Of a DNA stretch of 64,000 bases, positions 36,073 to 45,080 are shown piece by piece. The notes beneath the pieces were generated by a model. That model worked only from the letters and a program-made list of their open reading frames with translations. It was not told where the DNA came from and searched no databases. The position numbers were made by a program, and so were the translations under genes. The stretch covers positions 62,001-126,000 of the forward strand of contig CBFHJH010000003.1 of assembly GCA_965656185.1 (NCBI GenBank), read 5' to 3'. Positions within the stretch are counted from its first letter, which is position 1; each line of letters opens with the position of its first letter. This DNA is from Croceimicrobium sp965656185 (GTDB lineage: Bacteria; Bacteroidota; Bacteroidia; Flavobacteriales; Schleiferiaceae).

Positions 36073-36438
36073 TTAACTCATTTTATCCTGATAAGGTTTA
36101 TTACCCCAACGTTTAAAAATCATTGTCCCAACGGCATAGGCCAAAAAATCCCAAGGATCGGCAAAATGACGACTATCAATTGCCGGAAATATCCCCTCGA
36201 ATAAGATCGCATACCAAAATACAAATAATATAAGTAGTTGCCTACTATGTTGATAACTCGGATCTCCCGGGAAATAAAATTGAAAGAAATAAAGGGCTAA
36301 GCCCAGTACGATTCCCGGTGCCAAGAGGTCGTCTAGATAAGCGTGCACCAAGGGAATACTGTACCAATATTCAACAATTTGATGTATGGTAAAAAGGATT
36401 GAGCTGATCCAAAATGACTTCGGAAAGCGATTCATCAA
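36073..36438 (-). CDS. Small four-helix membrane protein
   Basis: 121 aa with four hydrophobic segments. 'IPLVHAYLDDLLAPGIVLGL' and 'DSRHFADPWDFLAYAVGTMI' resemble small Bacteroidota membrane proteins annotated as magnesium-citrate transporter-like; that name is not supported by any experiment known to me. It overlaps the preceding zinc-ribbon gene by ATGA. Confidence 0.6.
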   Translation of the reverse strand: MMNRFPKSFWISSILFTIHQIVEYWYSIPLVHAYLDDLLAPGIVLGLALYFFQFYFPGDPSYQHSRQLLILFVFWYAILFEGIFPAIDSRHFADPWDFLAYAVGTMIFKRWGNKPYQDKMS

Positions 36439-36704
36439 TGAACGGTGCTACTCGCCATGGCCGCTATCATACTGATTATGCTAAAGAAGATCAACTGGAT
36501 GAATCGCAACACTTGAAGAAAGCCCTTCTTGATAAAAGGTGTATCGGGATCTATCTTTAATAGGGGCATCCCCCTTAGCTCGATCTTCTCCCTTTCCTCG
36601 ATCTCCGTTAAATGACGATCGTGTAAACGCCTACCGCAGTAGTTGCAGTCTGCTAATAAGCCATTGGTCCAAAAACCACAATGCTCGCATTTAACCTCTT
36701 TCAC
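36435..36704 (-). CDS. Small zinc-ribbon protein with a C-terminal membrane anchor
   Basis: 89 aa. Two CxxC pairs ('CEHCGFWTNGLLADCNYCGRR' in part, residues ~6-24) form a zinc ribbon. A C-terminal hydrophobic segment ('IQLIFFSIISMIAAMA') would tether it in the inner membrane. It is first of the four-gene operon and overlaps the next gene by four bases. Function unknown. Confidence 0.62.
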   Translation of the reverse strand: MKEVKCEHCGFWTNGLLADCNYCGRRLHDRHLTEIEEREKIELRGMPLLKIDPDTPFIKKGFLQVLRFIQLIFFSIISMIAAMASSTVH

Positions 36705-36769
36705 TTTAGTAAAAAATTATGGAGATAATTACAACAAAGAAAAGAAACAAAGGTTAGCTAGGAGCCTCG

Positions 36770-36777
36770 TATATTTG
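36770..36777 (+). promoter_or_regulatory. -7 box (TATATTTG) before the HMG-CoA reductase gene
   Basis: An exact TAnnTTTG match lies 17 bases before the ATG at 36795. No clear -33 TTG is seen. Confidence 0.45.
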
Positions 36778-36794
36778 AATTTTAAAATAATATC

Positions 36795-38144
36795 ATGCCT
36801 AAAACCATTAAGGGTTTTTCAAAGCTCAGTAAAGAAGCCAAGATCGAGTGGTTAACCGACCAATTTTTCGACAATAGTGAGGAAGCGGTAGCATTGCTAA
36901 AAAATTATTGGCATGACGACGCAAAAACGCAGAAACTGCACGATGAATTTATTGAGAATACTCTCAGTAATTATTTCATGCCTTTCGGGGTAGCACCAAA
37001 TTTCAATATTGACGGCAAACACTACACCATCCCCATGGCCATTGAGGAGAGCTCGGTGGTTGCAGCGGCGGCTAAAAGTGCGACTTACTGGCTAGAGCGC
37101 GGCGGCTTTAAAACCACTATAATCTCTACCAAAAAGGTAGGCCACGTACACTTTATATACGAGGGAGACAAGGCTAAACTCCAATCCTTTTTTGAGCAAG
37201 TAAAGCCGGTTTTAATGAGAGATACCGAAGAACTTACCGCAAATATGCGGGCACGTGGTGGCGGTATTATCTCTTTGGATTTGGTAGATAAAACCAGCGC
37301 TTTAGAGAATTACTGGCAAATCGAAGCTTTATTCGAGACTTGCGATTCCATGGGAGCGAATTTCATCAACTCTTGTCTAGAGCAATTTTCCCAAAGCTTT
37401 CAAGCTGAGATTAAAAAAGCCAATAATTTCACCGCCGAGGAGAAAGACGTGCAAGTAGTAATGTGCATTCTTTCTAATTACACACCCGAGTGTATCGTTC
37501 GTTCTGAGGTATCTTGTAAAGTGGAAGAACTCAATGGAGACGCTGGAATCAGCCCAGAGGAATTTGCCTTTAAATTTGAACGAGCGGTTAAGATTGCCGA
37601 GGTAGAACCCTATCGCGCTACCACTCATAATAAGGGCATAATGAATGGTATTGATGCGGTGATCATAGCTACTGGAAACGACTTTAGAGCGGTAGAAGCC
37701 GCCAGTCATACCTATGCTGCAAAGGATGGCAAGTATTCTTCCCTAAGCCATTGTGAGGTTAAGGACGGCATATTCCGTTTTTGGATCGAAGTGCCTTTGG
37801 CTTTAGGAACAGTAGGCGGACTAACTCGTCTGCATCCCATGGTGAAGTTTAGTTTAGAATTACTTGGTAATCCTAATGCTGAGGAATTGATGGGTATTGT
37901 AGCCAGCAGCGGATTGGCTCAAAATTTTGCCGCTCTGCGCGCCTTAACAACGACCGGGATCCAAAAAGGGCATATGAAAATGCACTTGTTGAATATCCTT
38001 AACCAGTTAGAAGCTACTGAGCAGGAAAAAGAAACTATCGTTCACTATTTCAAGGACAAGGTGGTTTCTCATAGCGCCGCGGTTAACAAATTCTGCGAAT
38101 TAAGAGGCATCAAAAACCCTGAAGAGATCCGGAAGGACCGTTAA
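36795..38144 (+). CDS. mvaA: Class II hydroxymethylglutaryl-CoA reductase
   Basis: 449 aa, the length of bacterial class II enzymes. Motifs: 'IPMAIEESSVVAAAAKSAT' (catalytic Glu), 'CDSMGANFINS', 'ATTHNKGIMNG' (catalytic Lys region) and 'GTVGGLTRLHPMV'. It forms mevalonate from HMG-CoA in Bacteroidota that use the mevalonate pathway; in some bacteria class II enzymes run in the degradative direction, but the neighbouring GHMP kinase favours biosynthesis. The product feeds idi and crtB/crtI of this window. Confidence 0.93.
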   Translation: MPKTIKGFSKLSKEAKIEWLTDQFFDNSEEAVALLKNYWHDDAKTQKLHDEFIENTLSNYFMPFGVAPNFNIDGKHYTIPMAIEESSVVAAAAKSATYWLERGGFKTTIISTKKVGHVHFIYEGDKAKLQSFFEQVKPVLMRDTEELTANMRARGGGIISLDLVDKTSALENYWQIEALFETCDSMGANFINSCLEQFSQSFQAEIKKANNFTAEEKDVQVVMCILSNYTPECIVRSEVSCKVEELNGDAGISPEEFAFKFERAVKIAEVEPYRATTHNKGIMNGIDAVIIATGNDFRAVEAASHTYAAKDGKYSSLSHCEVKDGIFRFWIEVPLALGTVGGLTRLHPMVKFSLELLGNPNAEELMGIVASSGLAQNFAALRALTTTGIQKGHMKMHLLNILNQLEATEQEKETIVHYFKDKVVSHSAAVNKFCELRGIKNPEEIRKDR

Positions 38145-38146
38145 AA

Positions 38147-39016
38147 ATGAACCAGCATTTTTTTGCTCCCGGTAAACTACTTCTCTCTGGCGAGTATGCC
38201 GTCTTAAAAGGCGCCAAAGCAATTGCGGCGCCCACTGCTTACGGTCAGCATTTAGAGGTCAAATCAAATTCAGGTTCCCCCAGTCATTGGCTAGCCTTGG
38301 ATGAACAAAATAATAGCTGGCTCGATTTCGACCTTACTGAAGCACGCAGCGAAGCAGAGCTTTTAGTGGCCAAAATATTAGAGCAAGCTTGGCAAGGAAA
38401 TATCCCTAAAAACCAGCTGCTTACCACGCGTTTGGACTTTCCACGCAAATGGGGCTTAGGAAGTAGTAGCACCTTTTTAGCTCTGATCGCAAAATGGTCT
38501 AATTTCGATCCTTGGCCCTTGTTCTTCAACAATTTAAAAGGGAGCGGATATGATCTAGCGATTGCCTTAGAAGAAAAAGCTTTACAATATCAACTGAATG
38601 ATAAGACTAAACCCAGCTATCAGACCATTAGCCTGCCTGAATTCTTTAATGAAACCCTATTCATTTATTTGGGGCAAAAACAAAATAGCGCTCAAGAAGT
38701 AAAGCGATTTCAAAGGCTCCAGCACAACACTTCTGCCATTGAAGAAATTAGCAAGCTTAGCGAGCAATTATTACACCTCAATGACTCGAAAGCCCTAGGC
38801 GATTGGATGTCAGAACATGAGGCTCGAATAGGCGAATTGATCGCCCTAAACACAATTAATGAAAAGAGATTCTCTGGCCTAGATGGAGCTATTAAATCCT
38901 TAGGAGCATGGGGAGGCGACTTCGCTTGGTACGCCGGGCCTGCGGATAAAAGTTATTTTCATAGGAAAGGCTACGACCAGGTTTTTCGCTTTAGTGAGCT
39001 CATAAAAACAATCTAA
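38147..39016 (+). CDS. GHMP-family kinase, 'GYDLA' type, putative mevalonate-pathway kinase
   Basis: 289 aa. It has an N-terminal 'APGKLLLSGEYAVLKGA' and the ATP loop 'KWGLGSSSTFLALIA', followed by 'GSGYDLAIALEEK', the catalytic Asp motif of a Bacteroidota GHMP group. It starts two bases after mvaA, so it acts on mevalonate or phosphomevalonate with good probability. Which of the two is open, since the other pathway genes are outside the window. Confidence 0.8.
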   Translation: MNQHFFAPGKLLLSGEYAVLKGAKAIAAPTAYGQHLEVKSNSGSPSHWLALDEQNNSWLDFDLTEARSEAELLVAKILEQAWQGNIPKNQLLTTRLDFPRKWGLGSSSTFLALIAKWSNFDPWPLFFNNLKGSGYDLAIALEEKALQYQLNDKTKPSYQTISLPEFFNETLFIYLGQKQNSAQEVKRFQRLQHNTSAIEEISKLSEQLLHLNDSKALGDWMSEHEARIGELIALNTINEKRFSGLDGAIKSLGAWGGDFAWYAGPADKSYFHRKGYDQVFRFSELIKTI

Positions 39017-39069
39017 TTTCATCCCAACCGGAGCGCTCGTCATTTTTTGTATCTTGCTGATTATTAATA

Positions 39070-41364
39070 ATGTTGAGGACTCTGTGGATTATATTGGCCC
39101 TGATGGCATTAAAGCCATTACATGCCGCCCATTTGGTGGGTGGAGAGCTCTCCTACGAATGTTTAGGCAATAACAATTACCAAATCAAATTAATCATTTA
39201 TCGCGATTGCCAATCCAATGGCGCGCCATTCGATGATCCCGCGATTGTAACGGTATACGACGGATTAAATAATGTTGTAGATAATCTTTTAATACCCTTA
39301 AGTACCAGTAGGCTGCTGCCGGTTACCGCGCCTAGTAGTTGTACTAGCCTGCCTAATTTCGTGTGTACCTCAGAAGGAGTCTATTTAACTACTATCAACT
39401 TACCTACTAATAGCACTGGTTATACCTTAAGTCATCAGCGATGTTGCCGGAATGGGAGTATCGACAATGTTCCTAATCCAAATGTTTGGGGAAATACCTA
39501 TACGATCGATATCCCACCGAATGTGGCCTGCAATAGCAGTCCGAGTTTTATTAAATCTCCGCCCGTAGCGCTCTGCTTAAATATTTTTTCCACCATCGAT
39601 ATGAGTGTGAATGAAGGTGATGGGGATTCCCTTTCCTATTTTCTGTGCGAGCCGTTGCACGGTGGAGGTAATCAAGCTACCTCTACCGGTCCAAATTCGC
39701 CCAGGCCAGACACTGCTACTCCTCCACCTTACCAAACTGTGCCTTTCCGCAATGGCTTCAATGCAGGAGCGCCCTTACCCGGTGCACCAACTTTTACTTT
39801 AAATCAACAAACCGGTATCCTAACTGGTACACCCACTCAAGTAGGTCAGTATGTATTTGCAATATGCGTCCAAGAGTGGCGAAACGGACAATTATTAAGC
39901 ACCTTACGGAGAGATTTTCAGTTTAACGTTACGAATGCTTGTCAGGGCACGGCATCCGATTTCATGCCTCAAACCACCGATCCATTGCAGCTCTGCCAAG
40001 GCACCACGGTTAAATTCAATGAACTCTGTTTCAACGCCAACTCTTATTTATGGGACTTTGGAGTACCCAATACAACTTTAGACACCAGTACCGCCCCTAA
40101 TCCAACTTTTACCTTTCCCGACACTGGAGTATACACTATAACCTTGATCGCCAACCCCGGTAGCTCTTGCTCTGATACAGCACAAAGGGAGTTCAAGATC
40201 TACAACAATTTAAATATAGCCTTCGATATTGGAGGACAGGCCTGTTATGATTCCCACTCCTTGGATTTCACGCCAAGGGGTAACTTCAGTGATTCGGCTC
40301 AATTCTTTTGGAATTTTGGTGGAATGACCAACCGCGGACCAAATGGTAGTACCGAAAAAGAACCGCGGTCCATTACCTATAATCAAGCCGGTACTTACAT
40401 CGTACAACTGGAAGTGCAAGACGGCGACTGCAGCGATATTTATAGAGATACGGTAGAGCTTTTTGATAGGCCACTTTTAAAACATGACCTAAGTGCTCCC
40501 AGTGGCTGTTTACCTCTTGCGGTTAATTTCACGGACAGTAGCGAATATCAAGGAGGTATTTTGCAACATCGCTGGGACTTTGGTGATGGCTTCACCTCTT
40601 CCGACGCTAGCCCTGAACATGTATACCAACAACCTGGAACCTATTTTGTGTCGCATGAAATACGAAGTGTTACAGGTTGTATCGACACGGTTTTTGAACG
40701 CAGTGACCAGGCCATTGTGGTTTACCCTAAACCACAGGCCGGCTTCAAGGTATTTCCAGCTGAAACTGATATTTTCAATCCCGATTTCAATCTAGTCATA
40801 AACGAACCGGATAGTAACCAAATAACTTGGATCATTCTCCCGAATGGCCGCAGGGTGGATCCAAGGAGTTTAGAGTTTCAATATAGTGCATCCGATACGG
40901 GAAGCCAGGAGTTTATCCAGATCATCGAAAACCAATATGGTTGCACCGATACCCTAATTGTGAGCACTTATGTCACTCAGCCGTTTAGGCTGTATGTTCC
41001 CAATGCCTTTACCCCTAACGGCGATCAACGCAATGACTATTTCTCCTATTCCATTCTTGGGGTTAGCCAATTCGAAATCATGATCTTCAACCGCTGGGGG
41101 GAAGTCGTTTTTAGTAGTTCTGATCCATCGGACTATTGGAACGGTCAAATAATGAACNNNNNNNNNNNNNNNNNNNNNNNNNNNNNNNNNNNNNNNNNNN
41201 NNNNNNNNNNNNNNNNNNNNNNNNNNNNNNNNNNNNNNNNNNNNNNNNNNNNNNNNAGGGATCAAAAAGCGAGTGGCGGCGTTTACACTTATCAAATGAA
41301 AGTTTCGATCATGGAAACCGGTGAAACCTACTTTAAACGTGGTCACGTAAACCTTATCCGCTAA
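39070..41364 (+). CDS. Secreted PKD-domain protein with T9SS type B sorting domain, with an assembly gap
   Basis: It begins with a signal peptide ending near 'KPLHAA', then the domain 'HLVGGELSYECLGNNNYQIK' common at the N-terminus of large Bacteroidota surface proteins, then a putative-Ig segment ('QQTGILTGTPTQVGQYVF'). Three PKD domains follow ('YLWDFGVPN', 'FFWNFGG', 'HRWDFGDGF'). The C-terminus ('YVPNAFTPNGDQRNDYFSY', 'IFNRWGEVVF', 'GGVYTYQMKV') is the type B sorting signal. A 99-N run falls inside the sorting domain between 'GQIMN' and 'RDQKASGG', where nothing seems to be missing; the true length is about 731 aa. It is probably attached to the cell surface. Confidence 0.92.
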   Translation: MLRTLWIILALMALKPLHAAHLVGGELSYECLGNNNYQIKLIIYRDCQSNGAPFDDPAIVTVYDGLNNVVDNLLIPLSTSRLLPVTAPSSCTSLPNFVCTSEGVYLTTINLPTNSTGYTLSHQRCCRNGSIDNVPNPNVWGNTYTIDIPPNVACNSSPSFIKSPPVALCLNIFSTIDMSVNEGDGDSLSYFLCEPLHGGGNQATSTGPNSPRPDTATPPPYQTVPFRNGFNAGAPLPGAPTFTLNQQTGILTGTPTQVGQYVFAICVQEWRNGQLLSTLRRDFQFNVTNACQGTASDFMPQTTDPLQLCQGTTVKFNELCFNANSYLWDFGVPNTTLDTSTAPNPTFTFPDTGVYTITLIANPGSSCSDTAQREFKIYNNLNIAFDIGGQACYDSHSLDFTPRGNFSDSAQFFWNFGGMTNRGPNGSTEKEPRSITYNQAGTYIVQLEVQDGDCSDIYRDTVELFDRPLLKHDLSAPSGCLPLAVNFTDSSEYQGGILQHRWDFGDGFTSSDASPEHVYQQPGTYFVSHEIRSVTGCIDTVFERSDQAIVVYPKPQAGFKVFPAETDIFNPDFNLVINEPDSNQITWIILPNGRRVDPRSLEFQYSASDTGSQEFIQIIENQYGCTDTLIVSTYVTQPFRLYVPNAFTPNGDQRNDYFSYSILGVSQFEIMIFNRWGEVVFSSSDPSDYWNGQIMNXXXXXXXXXXXXXXXXXXXXXXXXXXXXXXXXXRDQKASGGVYTYQMKVSIMETGETYFKRGHVNLIR
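41158..41256. other. Assembly gap, 99 N
   Basis: The N run lies inside the sorting domain of the PKD protein. Removing it whole leaves the frame open and gives a sorting domain of normal length. Confidence 0.9.
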
Positions 41365-41723
41365 GCTTGCTGACGAGCAATTAGTGCGAGGATCGCCAAG
41401 GCAAATCCCAGGCTAACAAAAACGTTTAAACCCAGGGGCAACCAGGCCCTTTGTTCGATGAGTTGCCAGTTTTCTAAACTGAAGGTGGAAAATGTAGAAA
41501 AGCCTCCACAAAAGCCTACCATCCAGAACAGACGTTGTGCTTCTTCTAGGCGATAAAACCAATAATAGGCGATTAAGCCCAATAATGTTGTGGCGATCAA
41601 ATTTGAGCTTAGAGTTGCCCATGGAAAAATGCTCTCTCCCTTGATACGCCCAATCACTTGGCTCATCACGAAACGGACCAAGGAACCTAAACCACCGCCC
41701 AAGAAGACCCACAAATAACTCAT
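41361..41723 (-). CDS. crcB: Fluoride channel CrcB (Fluc)
   Basis: 120 aa from the ATG at 41721-41723, which forms an ATGA overlap with the PAP2 gene; an upstream ATG at 41873 would lie deep inside that gene. Four membrane helices. Family motifs 'VFLGGGLGSLVRF' and 'GFCGGFSTFSTFS' (phenylalanine box and sodium-site region) are intact. It forms a dimeric channel that lets toxic fluoride leave the cell. No fluoride riboswitch is seen, as it is internal to an operon. Its TAG overlaps the TAA of the convergent gene. Confidence 0.94.
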   Translation of the reverse strand: MSYLWVFLGGGLGSLVRFVMSQVIGRIKGESIFPWATLSSNLIATTLLGLIAYYWFYRLEEAQRLFWMVGFCGGFSTFSTFSLENWQLIEQRAWLPLGLNVFVSLGFALAILALIARQQA

Positions 41724-42301
41724 GCCGATCCTTTTAATTGCGGATCCAGCCAACGATCCATTATTAGGTATAATAAGGTGCCACAAAGGGTACCATATAG
41801 TGCTCCGAATAAAATATCTCCAGGATAATGAACTCCTAGGTAAATGCGACTGTAGGACACTAGCGCAGCCCAAAAGATCAAGCTATAGTATAGCCAAGGC
41901 CATTTGCGCCGAAATACTAATCCAATAAAGAAGGCGAGGCCAAAAGTGTTGCTAGCATGCGAGCTTATAAACCCATAAGCACCGCCACAGCTACCTTTAA
42001 CCAATCTTATTTGATCTTGAAGCTCTTGCACGTGGCAGGGACGCGAACGTTTGAATTGTTCCTTAAAAAGTCTTACCGACCCTTGATCGGTTGCCAATAC
42101 GTTTAAAACCAAGAATAAGCTAACCACCAGCCCCTGTTTCCAGTGAAATTTAAAGAAAATGAGAGCCAATAGCACCAAATAGAGGGGTATCCAAATCAAG
42201 ACTTCCGACATCCGCAGCCAGAATGGATCCCAAAAATCCGTTCCTAAATTATTTAAGTAAATGAAAAGTTCTGTATCGAGCTGGATCAAATTATCAAGCA
42301 T
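41720..42301 (-). CDS. PAP2-family membrane phosphatase
   Basis: 193 aa, five to six membrane segments. The three acid-phosphatase motifs are present: 'KEQFKRSRPCH', 'FISSHASNTFG' and 'YSRIYLGVHYPGD'. Such enzymes hydrolyse lipid phosphates such as undecaprenyl-diphosphate or phosphatidic acid at the outer face of the inner membrane. The substrate is not determined. It overlaps obgE by eight bases and crcB by four. Confidence 0.9.
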   Translation of the reverse strand: MLDNLIQLDTELFIYLNNLGTDFWDPFWLRMSEVLIWIPLYLVLLALIFFKFHWKQGLVVSLFLVLNVLATDQGSVRLFKEQFKRSRPCHVQELQDQIRLVKGSCGGAYGFISSHASNTFGLAFFIGLVFRRKWPWLYYSLIFWAALVSYSRIYLGVHYPGDILFGALYGTLCGTLLYLIMDRWLDPQLKGSA

Positions 42302-43301
42302 TGCGATGCATTTTTTGCCAAAGCTTATCCTTCAATTGCTGGATCTGATATCCGCTCACAGAAGAAATAAACATCGATTCAATTTCGGCTGGAAGCCTTT
42401 CATTCAAATCGCTTTGTATTTCACGCATTAGCTCCTCATCAAGCATATCGGCCTTAGATATTGCTAAGAGTCGATCTTTATCGAGCAATTCAGGATTAAA
42501 ACGCTCCAACTCCTTGAGTAAAATATGATACTGCTCTACTATATCATCGGCATCGGCGGGCACTAAGAATAATAGCATTGCATTGCGCTCAATGTGCTTT
42601 AAAAAGCGATGACCAAGGCCTTTGCCTTCACTAGCCCCTTCGATAATACCTGGAATGTCGGCCATTACAAAAGAGCGGTAATCACGGTAGCTTACAATGC
42701 CCAGTTTTGGCGTTAAAGTAGTAAAGGGATAATCTGCAATTTCAGGCTTGGCAGCCGATACGACCGAAAGTAAGGTGGATTTCCCCGCATTAGGAAAACC
42801 CACTAAGCCCACGTCGGCCAGGACTTTCAATTCTAGAATACACCAACCCTCTTCCCCTGCTTCTCCGGGTTGCGCAAATCGTGGGGTTTGAAAAGTGGAA
42901 CTTTTGAAATGAGTATTGCCCAATCCTCCTCGACCGCCTTGCTTCAAGACTTTCTCCTCACCACTTTCGGTAATCTCAAAGAGTATCTCTCCGGTTTCGG
43001 CATCCTTAGCTACCGTTCCTAGAGGCACGTCCAGGATCTCATCCTTGCCTTTGGCCCCAGAACTTTGGTTCTGACCGCCATTTTCACCGGCTCCTGCTTT
43101 TATATGTTTACGATACTTGAGATGTAAAAGAGTCCACCTCTGCTCACTTCCACGCAGGATTACGCTGCCACCTTCACCTCCATCGCCTCCGTCTGGACCT
43201 CCTTTAGAAGTTAAGCGACTGCGGTGCAAATGGGCCGAACCTGCGCCTCCTTTTCCGGACTTACAGTGTATTTTAACGTAATCGACAAAGTTCTCCTGCA
43301 T
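42294..43301 (-). CDS. obgE: Obg family GTPase
   Basis: 335 aa. The glycine-rich Obg fold occupies residues 1-~158 ('CKSGKGGAGSAHLHR', 'GGPDGGDGGEGGSV'). The G domain follows with 'VGFPNAGKSTLLSV', 'DIPGIIEGASEGKGLG' and 'AISKAD'. It is a ribosome-associated GTPase for 50S assembly and stress control. It lies one base after adk, as often in Bacteroidota, forming adk-obgE-PAP2-crcB. Confidence 0.96.
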   Translation of the reverse strand: MQENFVDYVKIHCKSGKGGAGSAHLHRSRLTSKGGPDGGDGGEGGSVILRGSEQRWTLLHLKYRKHIKAGAGENGGQNQSSGAKGKDEILDVPLGTVAKDAETGEILFEITESGEEKVLKQGGRGGLGNTHFKSSTFQTPRFAQPGEAGEEGWCILELKVLADVGLVGFPNAGKSTLLSVVSAAKPEIADYPFTTLTPKLGIVSYRDYRSFVMADIPGIIEGASEGKGLGHRFLKHIERNAMLLFLVPADADDIVEQYHILLKELERFNPELLDKDRLLAISKADMLDEELMREIQSDLNERLPAEIESMFISSVSGYQIQQLKDKLWQKMHRNA

Positions 43302-43302
43302 A

Positions 43303-43875
43303 CTAGTGCTGATCGATGGCCTGGTAAAGGCGCTCGCTTATTTCTTGAATGCTTCCGATTCCCTCGATCTCCTCCAATTTATCTTGCTTGGCGTAGAAAG
43401 ACTTTACCGGTGCAGTTTCGCGATTGTAAGTAGCGATGCGGTTCGCAATAACCGCTGGGTCCGCGTCGTCAGATCGTCCGCTGGTTTCCGCACGCTTTAA
43501 AAGCCGTTGTTTCAACTCATCCTCTGGCACTTCCAAAGCCAACATAAGGCTTATGCTGGTATTTTTACTTGCTAATAAAGTGTCTAAAGCCTCTGCTTGC
43601 GCAATGGTCCGTGGAAAGCCATCGAAAATGAAGCCTTTTGCCTCTGGATTCTTATCGAGCTCACTTTTCAGCATATTAATGGTAACCTCATCTGGCACCA
43701 AAGCACCCTTATCTATATAGCTTTTGGCTAGCTTACCAAGCTCGGTTTCTCCTTTGATATTGGCTCTAAATATATCTCCCGTAGAAAGATGTTTCAATTG
43801 GTATTTTTCGATCAGGTTTTCGGACTGAGTTCCCTTTCCTGCCCCGGGAGGGCCAAAGAGTACGATATTTAGCAT
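43303..43875 (-). CDS. adk: Adenylate kinase
   Basis: 190 aa, the short form lacking the zinc-binding LID insert. P-loop 'LFGPPGAGKGTQ', NMP-binding 'HLSTGDIFRANI', 'GFIFDGFPRTIAQAE' and the LID Arg segment 'RAETSGRSDDAD' are all intact. It interconverts ATP, AMP and ADP in the cytoplasm. First gene of the adk-obgE-PAP2-crcB unit. Confidence 0.97.
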   Translation of the reverse strand: MLNIVLFGPPGAGKGTQSENLIEKYQLKHLSTGDIFRANIKGETELGKLAKSYIDKGALVPDEVTINMLKSELDKNPEAKGFIFDGFPRTIAQAEALDTLLASKNTSISLMLALEVPEDELKQRLLKRAETSGRSDDADPAVIANRIATYNRETAPVKSFYAKQDKLEEIEGIGSIQEISERLYQAIDQH

Positions 43876-43954
43876 GATTCGATTTGATTTAGAAATCTAC
43901 AAAAGTAGCAATTTAATAACGGCTGGGGCTGATTTAATTCCTCTCTTGAAATTG

Positions 43955-43962
43955 TAGATTTG
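43955..43962 (+). promoter_or_regulatory. -7 box (TAGATTTG) before manC
   Basis: An exact TAnnTTTG match lies 18 bases before the ATG at 43981. It also shows that a TTG at 43960, inside the box, is not the translation start. Confidence 0.5.
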
Positions 43963-43980
43963 CAAACCAAATTGAAAATT

Positions 43981-45066
43981 ATGGCCTCAACCTATTGCGT
44001 TATTATGGCAGGTGGTATTGGTAGTCGTTTCTGGCCCATGAGCACCGCTGAAAACCCCAAGCAATTTCACGATATACTAGGAACTGGTGAATCCCTTTTA
44101 CAGCAAACATTTCGCCGTTTGTGTTTAATTACTGACCCCGATAAGGTTTTGGTAGTGACCCACAAAAAATACGAAGCGCAAGTAGCAGAACAGCTACCAG
44201 CGATGCCTAGAAAAAACATCATTTTAGAACCAGCCAGACGTAATACCGCACCCTGTATTACCTATGCGGCCTATCGGATTCAAAGTGAGGATCCGGATGC
44301 CAATATGCTTATTGCGCCATCGGATCACCTTATTAGTAATGAAGCTGAATTTACCCGCGTTGCTAAGCTAGCCTTGGAAACTGCATCGCAAAACGACTAT
44401 TTATTTACTCTAGGTATTAAGCCACATCGACCCGATACAGGCTACGGTTATATCCAATTTGAGGAACAAGATCAGGTAGACCTTGAAGTGAAAAAGGTGA
44501 AAACCTTTACCGAGAAGCCGAACGTTGAAATGGCTCAACAATTCATGGACAGTGGCGATTTCCTGTGGAATGCGGGAATCTTCATTTGGTCTTTGAGAGC
44601 ATTTAAGAAAGAGCTGGAGCAGCATCAAAACGACCTCTTCGCTAATTTTGAATCTGGCAGTAACCTCTTTGGCACCGAACAGGAAGAAGAGTTTGTGAAT
44701 AAGACTTATCCCGCTTGCGAGAACGAATCCATCGATTATGGTCTAATGGAAAAATCAAGTCAGGTTTACGTTATTCCTGCCGATTTCGGTTGGAGCGATC
44801 TCGGAACTTGGGGTTCTCTTTACGAGCACAAAGAATTGGATGAGCAGAAGAATGCTTTAATTGGTAAAAAGATCTTAAGCTACGAAAGTGAAAACAACAT
44901 TATTCGTATGCCAAAAGATAAGATCGCCGTGGTTGAAGGACTGAAAGACTACATAGTGGTAGATACTAAGGAAGCCCTCTTGATCTGTAAAATGGAAAAC
45001 GAACAGCTCATTAAAACATTCGTTAGCGACGTTAAATTGAGCTTTGGCGACAAATCGGGGATCTAA
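43981..45066 (+). CDS. manC: Mannose-1-phosphate guanylyltransferase
   Basis: 361 aa from the ATG at 43981. The nucleotidyl-transferase signature 'MAGGIGSRFWPMS' is followed by 'EPARRNTAPCITYA', 'LFTLGIKPHRPDTGYGYIQ' and 'KTFTEKPNVE'. It makes GDP-mannose for glycoconjugates. It is the single-domain form without a fused isomerase. It is a single-gene unit; the converging photolyase gene ends 14 bases later without an obvious terminator. Confidence 0.94.
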   Translation: MASTYCVIMAGGIGSRFWPMSTAENPKQFHDILGTGESLLQQTFRRLCLITDPDKVLVVTHKKYEAQVAEQLPAMPRKNIILEPARRNTAPCITYAAYRIQSEDPDANMLIAPSDHLISNEAEFTRVAKLALETASQNDYLFTLGIKPHRPDTGYGYIQFEEQDQVDLEVKKVKTFTEKPNVEMAQQFMDSGDFLWNAGIFIWSLRAFKKELEQHQNDLFANFESGSNLFGTEQEEEFVNKTYPACENESIDYGLMEKSSQVYVIPADFGWSDLGTWGSLYEHKELDEQKNALIGKKILSYESENNIIRMPKDKIAVVEGLKDYIVVDTKEALLICKMENEQLIKTFVSDVKLSFGDKSGI

Positions 45067-45080
45067 TTTTAGAGCTTAAA

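Noticed and set aside
43960..43980. TTG start for manC
   Set aside because: The TTG is part of the TAGATTTG promoter box; the ATG at 43981 gives the normal protein start.
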